A stretch of 25,652 nt of DNA from an uncultured Eubacteriales bacterium (GTDB taxonomy: Bacteria; Bacillota; Clostridia; Tissierellales; Peptoniphilaceae). Below are positions 25,019 to 25,652 of the stretch, in pieces. The DNA lies in contig UQFH01000015.1 of the NCBI GenBank assembly GCA_900540185.1, positions 1 through 25,652 of the forward strand, read 5' to 3'. The notes under the pieces were generated by a model. That model was not told where the DNA came from. It ran no database searches and worked only from the letters and a program-made list of their open reading frames with translations. Within the stretch, counting starts at the first letter, position 1, and each line of letters begins with the position of its first letter. The translations under genes and the position numbers were made by a program.

Positions 25019-25035
25019 CATATGTGACTAGTATT

Positions 25036-25065
25036 ATTATAACAACATTGAATGGAGATTTGCAA
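25036..25065 (-). promoter_or_regulatory. Promoter of the S-layer gene
   Basis: On the minus strand: TTGCAA (25060-25065), 18-nt spacer, TATAAT (25036-25041). The start would be near 25029, giving a leader of about 65 nt that carries the stem-loop and an AGGAGGT site. Confidence 0.8.
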
Positions 25066-25226
25066 CCTTTTAGGGACATTTGTAATACAAGTGTAATATT
25101 GAATGCCTTTCGGCGAAATCTCATCTGTCGTTATCGTTTTGTAGATTTTTATCTACTGTAGTTATAGTATACCCGATGAATGTTACAGGGGTGTTACGGT
25201 GGCATTAACTCTGTATTACATATTTT
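25066..25226. promoter_or_regulatory. Upstream region of the S-layer gene with small palindromes
   Basis: No gene. A perfect hairpin GTAGATTTTTATCTAC lies at 25141-25156. TGTTAC/GTAATAC-type words recur (25081-25100, 25180-25220). A second promoter with TATACT as -10 (minus strand, near 25165) is possible, but I cannot match a -35 box. Confidence 0.35.
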
Positions 25227-25350
25227 GTTTGCGGGTCTTTTCGCGATAAACACTTGATTCAATATTTCAGTCGCTGCGACGTACTTGCCAGTACGTCTCA
25301 CTCCTAAAATATTTCATCTAAGCGTTTCTCATCGAAAATCCCTCGCAAAC
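25227..25350 (-). repeat. Near-complete long palindrome, 124 bp
   Basis: Ends GTTTGCG (25227-25233) and CGCAAAC (25344-25350). It has the plan of 18961-19088 in inverted orientation, with the tip GACGTACT (25278-25285) / AGTACGTC (25290-25297). The arms differ at several places yet stay largely complementary. No clear target-site duplication is seen in the flanks. Confidence 0.88.
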
Positions 25351-25454
25351 GATTGGGGGATGGTTGAGCGCAAGAGAATTTGCGGAGGGTTTTGCAAGAA
25401 AATGGGGATTGGGTTGGGGTGGGATTTCGATATTATGTAAACACATCGGTGGTT

Positions 25455-25476
25455 GTATGTTGTCATAACAACGAAA
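25455..25476. repeat. Palindrome GTTGTTATAACAAC variant, copy 4 (inverted)
   Basis: Here the palindrome reads GTTGTCATAACAAC with one change; the flanks GTAT and GAAA are the reverse complement of those of the other copies, so the unit is inverted. Confidence 0.65.
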
Positions 25477-25567
25477 ATGCGGTATTTTTTAGTTCAATAT
25501 TTTACAAAGTCAGCGTTGTTGGTAATAATACATATTCCACGTACACAAAAATGGGCGGCGGGATATT

Positions 25568-25652
25568 ATAGCCCTAACCCGTGCTTTTTGATTTGACAAA
25601 ATCAAAAACACGATGGTAGGTCTTATACAAAGACGTCCGACGACATTTCGAC
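25568..25652 (+). repeat. 113-bp shared module, copy 4 (cut by window end)
   Basis: The first 85 bases of the module are present, of the TATACA / TCCGACGAC subtype as in copy 2. Next to its left end is GGCGGCGGGATATT, the same hairpin arm that flanks copy 2. Confidence 0.85.

Larger units (their letters stand above)
25351..25652 (-). repeat. Start of an inverted hairpin-repeat block, continuing past the window
   Basis: Read on the minus strand, this holds the array marker ACCAACAACG (25514-25523), the phrase GGAATATGTATTATTACC, and a CCCGCCGCC arm next to the 113-bp module, in the same order as 17050-17123. The first 90 bases, G-rich on the plus strand, show no feature I can name. No gene is credible here. 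Confidence 0.7.

Noticed and set aside
25380..25571. Open frame of 63 codons at the right end
   Set aside because: It lies in the inverted repeat block, has no convincing binding site, and its end is made of repeat sequence also seen untranslated at 17050-18120.

Overview
The window reads like a low-GC, AT-rich Bacillota chromosome, most probably an anaerobic coccus of the Peptoniphilaceae type (Finegoldia / Parvimonas / Peptoniphilus group). The grounds are an SLH-anchored S-layer protein, several large surface proteins built from SLH, Big_4, FIVAR and InlB-repeat modules, two PA-domain subtilases, strong GGAGG ribosome binding sites, and a DUF1659-DUF2922-sigma cluster. The species is not determined.

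Layout: (1) 1-5341, minus strand: a very large secreted subtilase whose C-terminus runs off the window, behind a near-consensus promoter. (2) 5342-6291: a noncoding region of AT-rich DNA followed by palindromic repeats. (3) 6312-7056, minus: a small glutaredoxin-like protein and a four-helix membrane protein. (4) 7160-16605, minus: a tightly packed three-gene operon (SLH/Big_4 surface protein, then a leucine-rich-repeat/Big_4 protein, then a second subtilase) between a predicted promoter at 16638-16667 and a terminator at 7131-7155. (5) About 16776-19088: 2.3 kb of gene-free DNA made of mosaic palindromic repeats. (6) 19174-20306, plus: DUF1659 and DUF2922 small proteins, a terminator, then a sigma-70-like gene with its own promoter. 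(7) 20467-21321, minus: an unrecognised multi-pass membrane protein. (8) 21401-24964, minus: the probable main S-layer protein, with a strong promoter and a 5' UTR hairpin. (9) 25227-25652: another palindromic element and the start of a further repeat block.

The proteins are dominated by the cell envelope. The S-layer protein and the SLH/Big_4 protein would attach to cell-wall polymers. The LRR protein and the two proteases are secreted but show no anchor in what is visible, and the three-gene operon suggests that its products work together at the surface.

The most unusual feature is the intergenic DNA. At least two families of palindromic elements occur. One is a 124-270 bp element with inverted ends (TTTGCG/CGCAAA type) whose arms keep pairing through compensatory changes between copies. 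The other is a tandem array marked by ACCAACAACG and GC-rich hairpins. A shared 113-bp module is found inside or next to the hairpins of both families, in both orientations and in two host-correlated sequence subtypes. I do not recognise these repeats as a named family.
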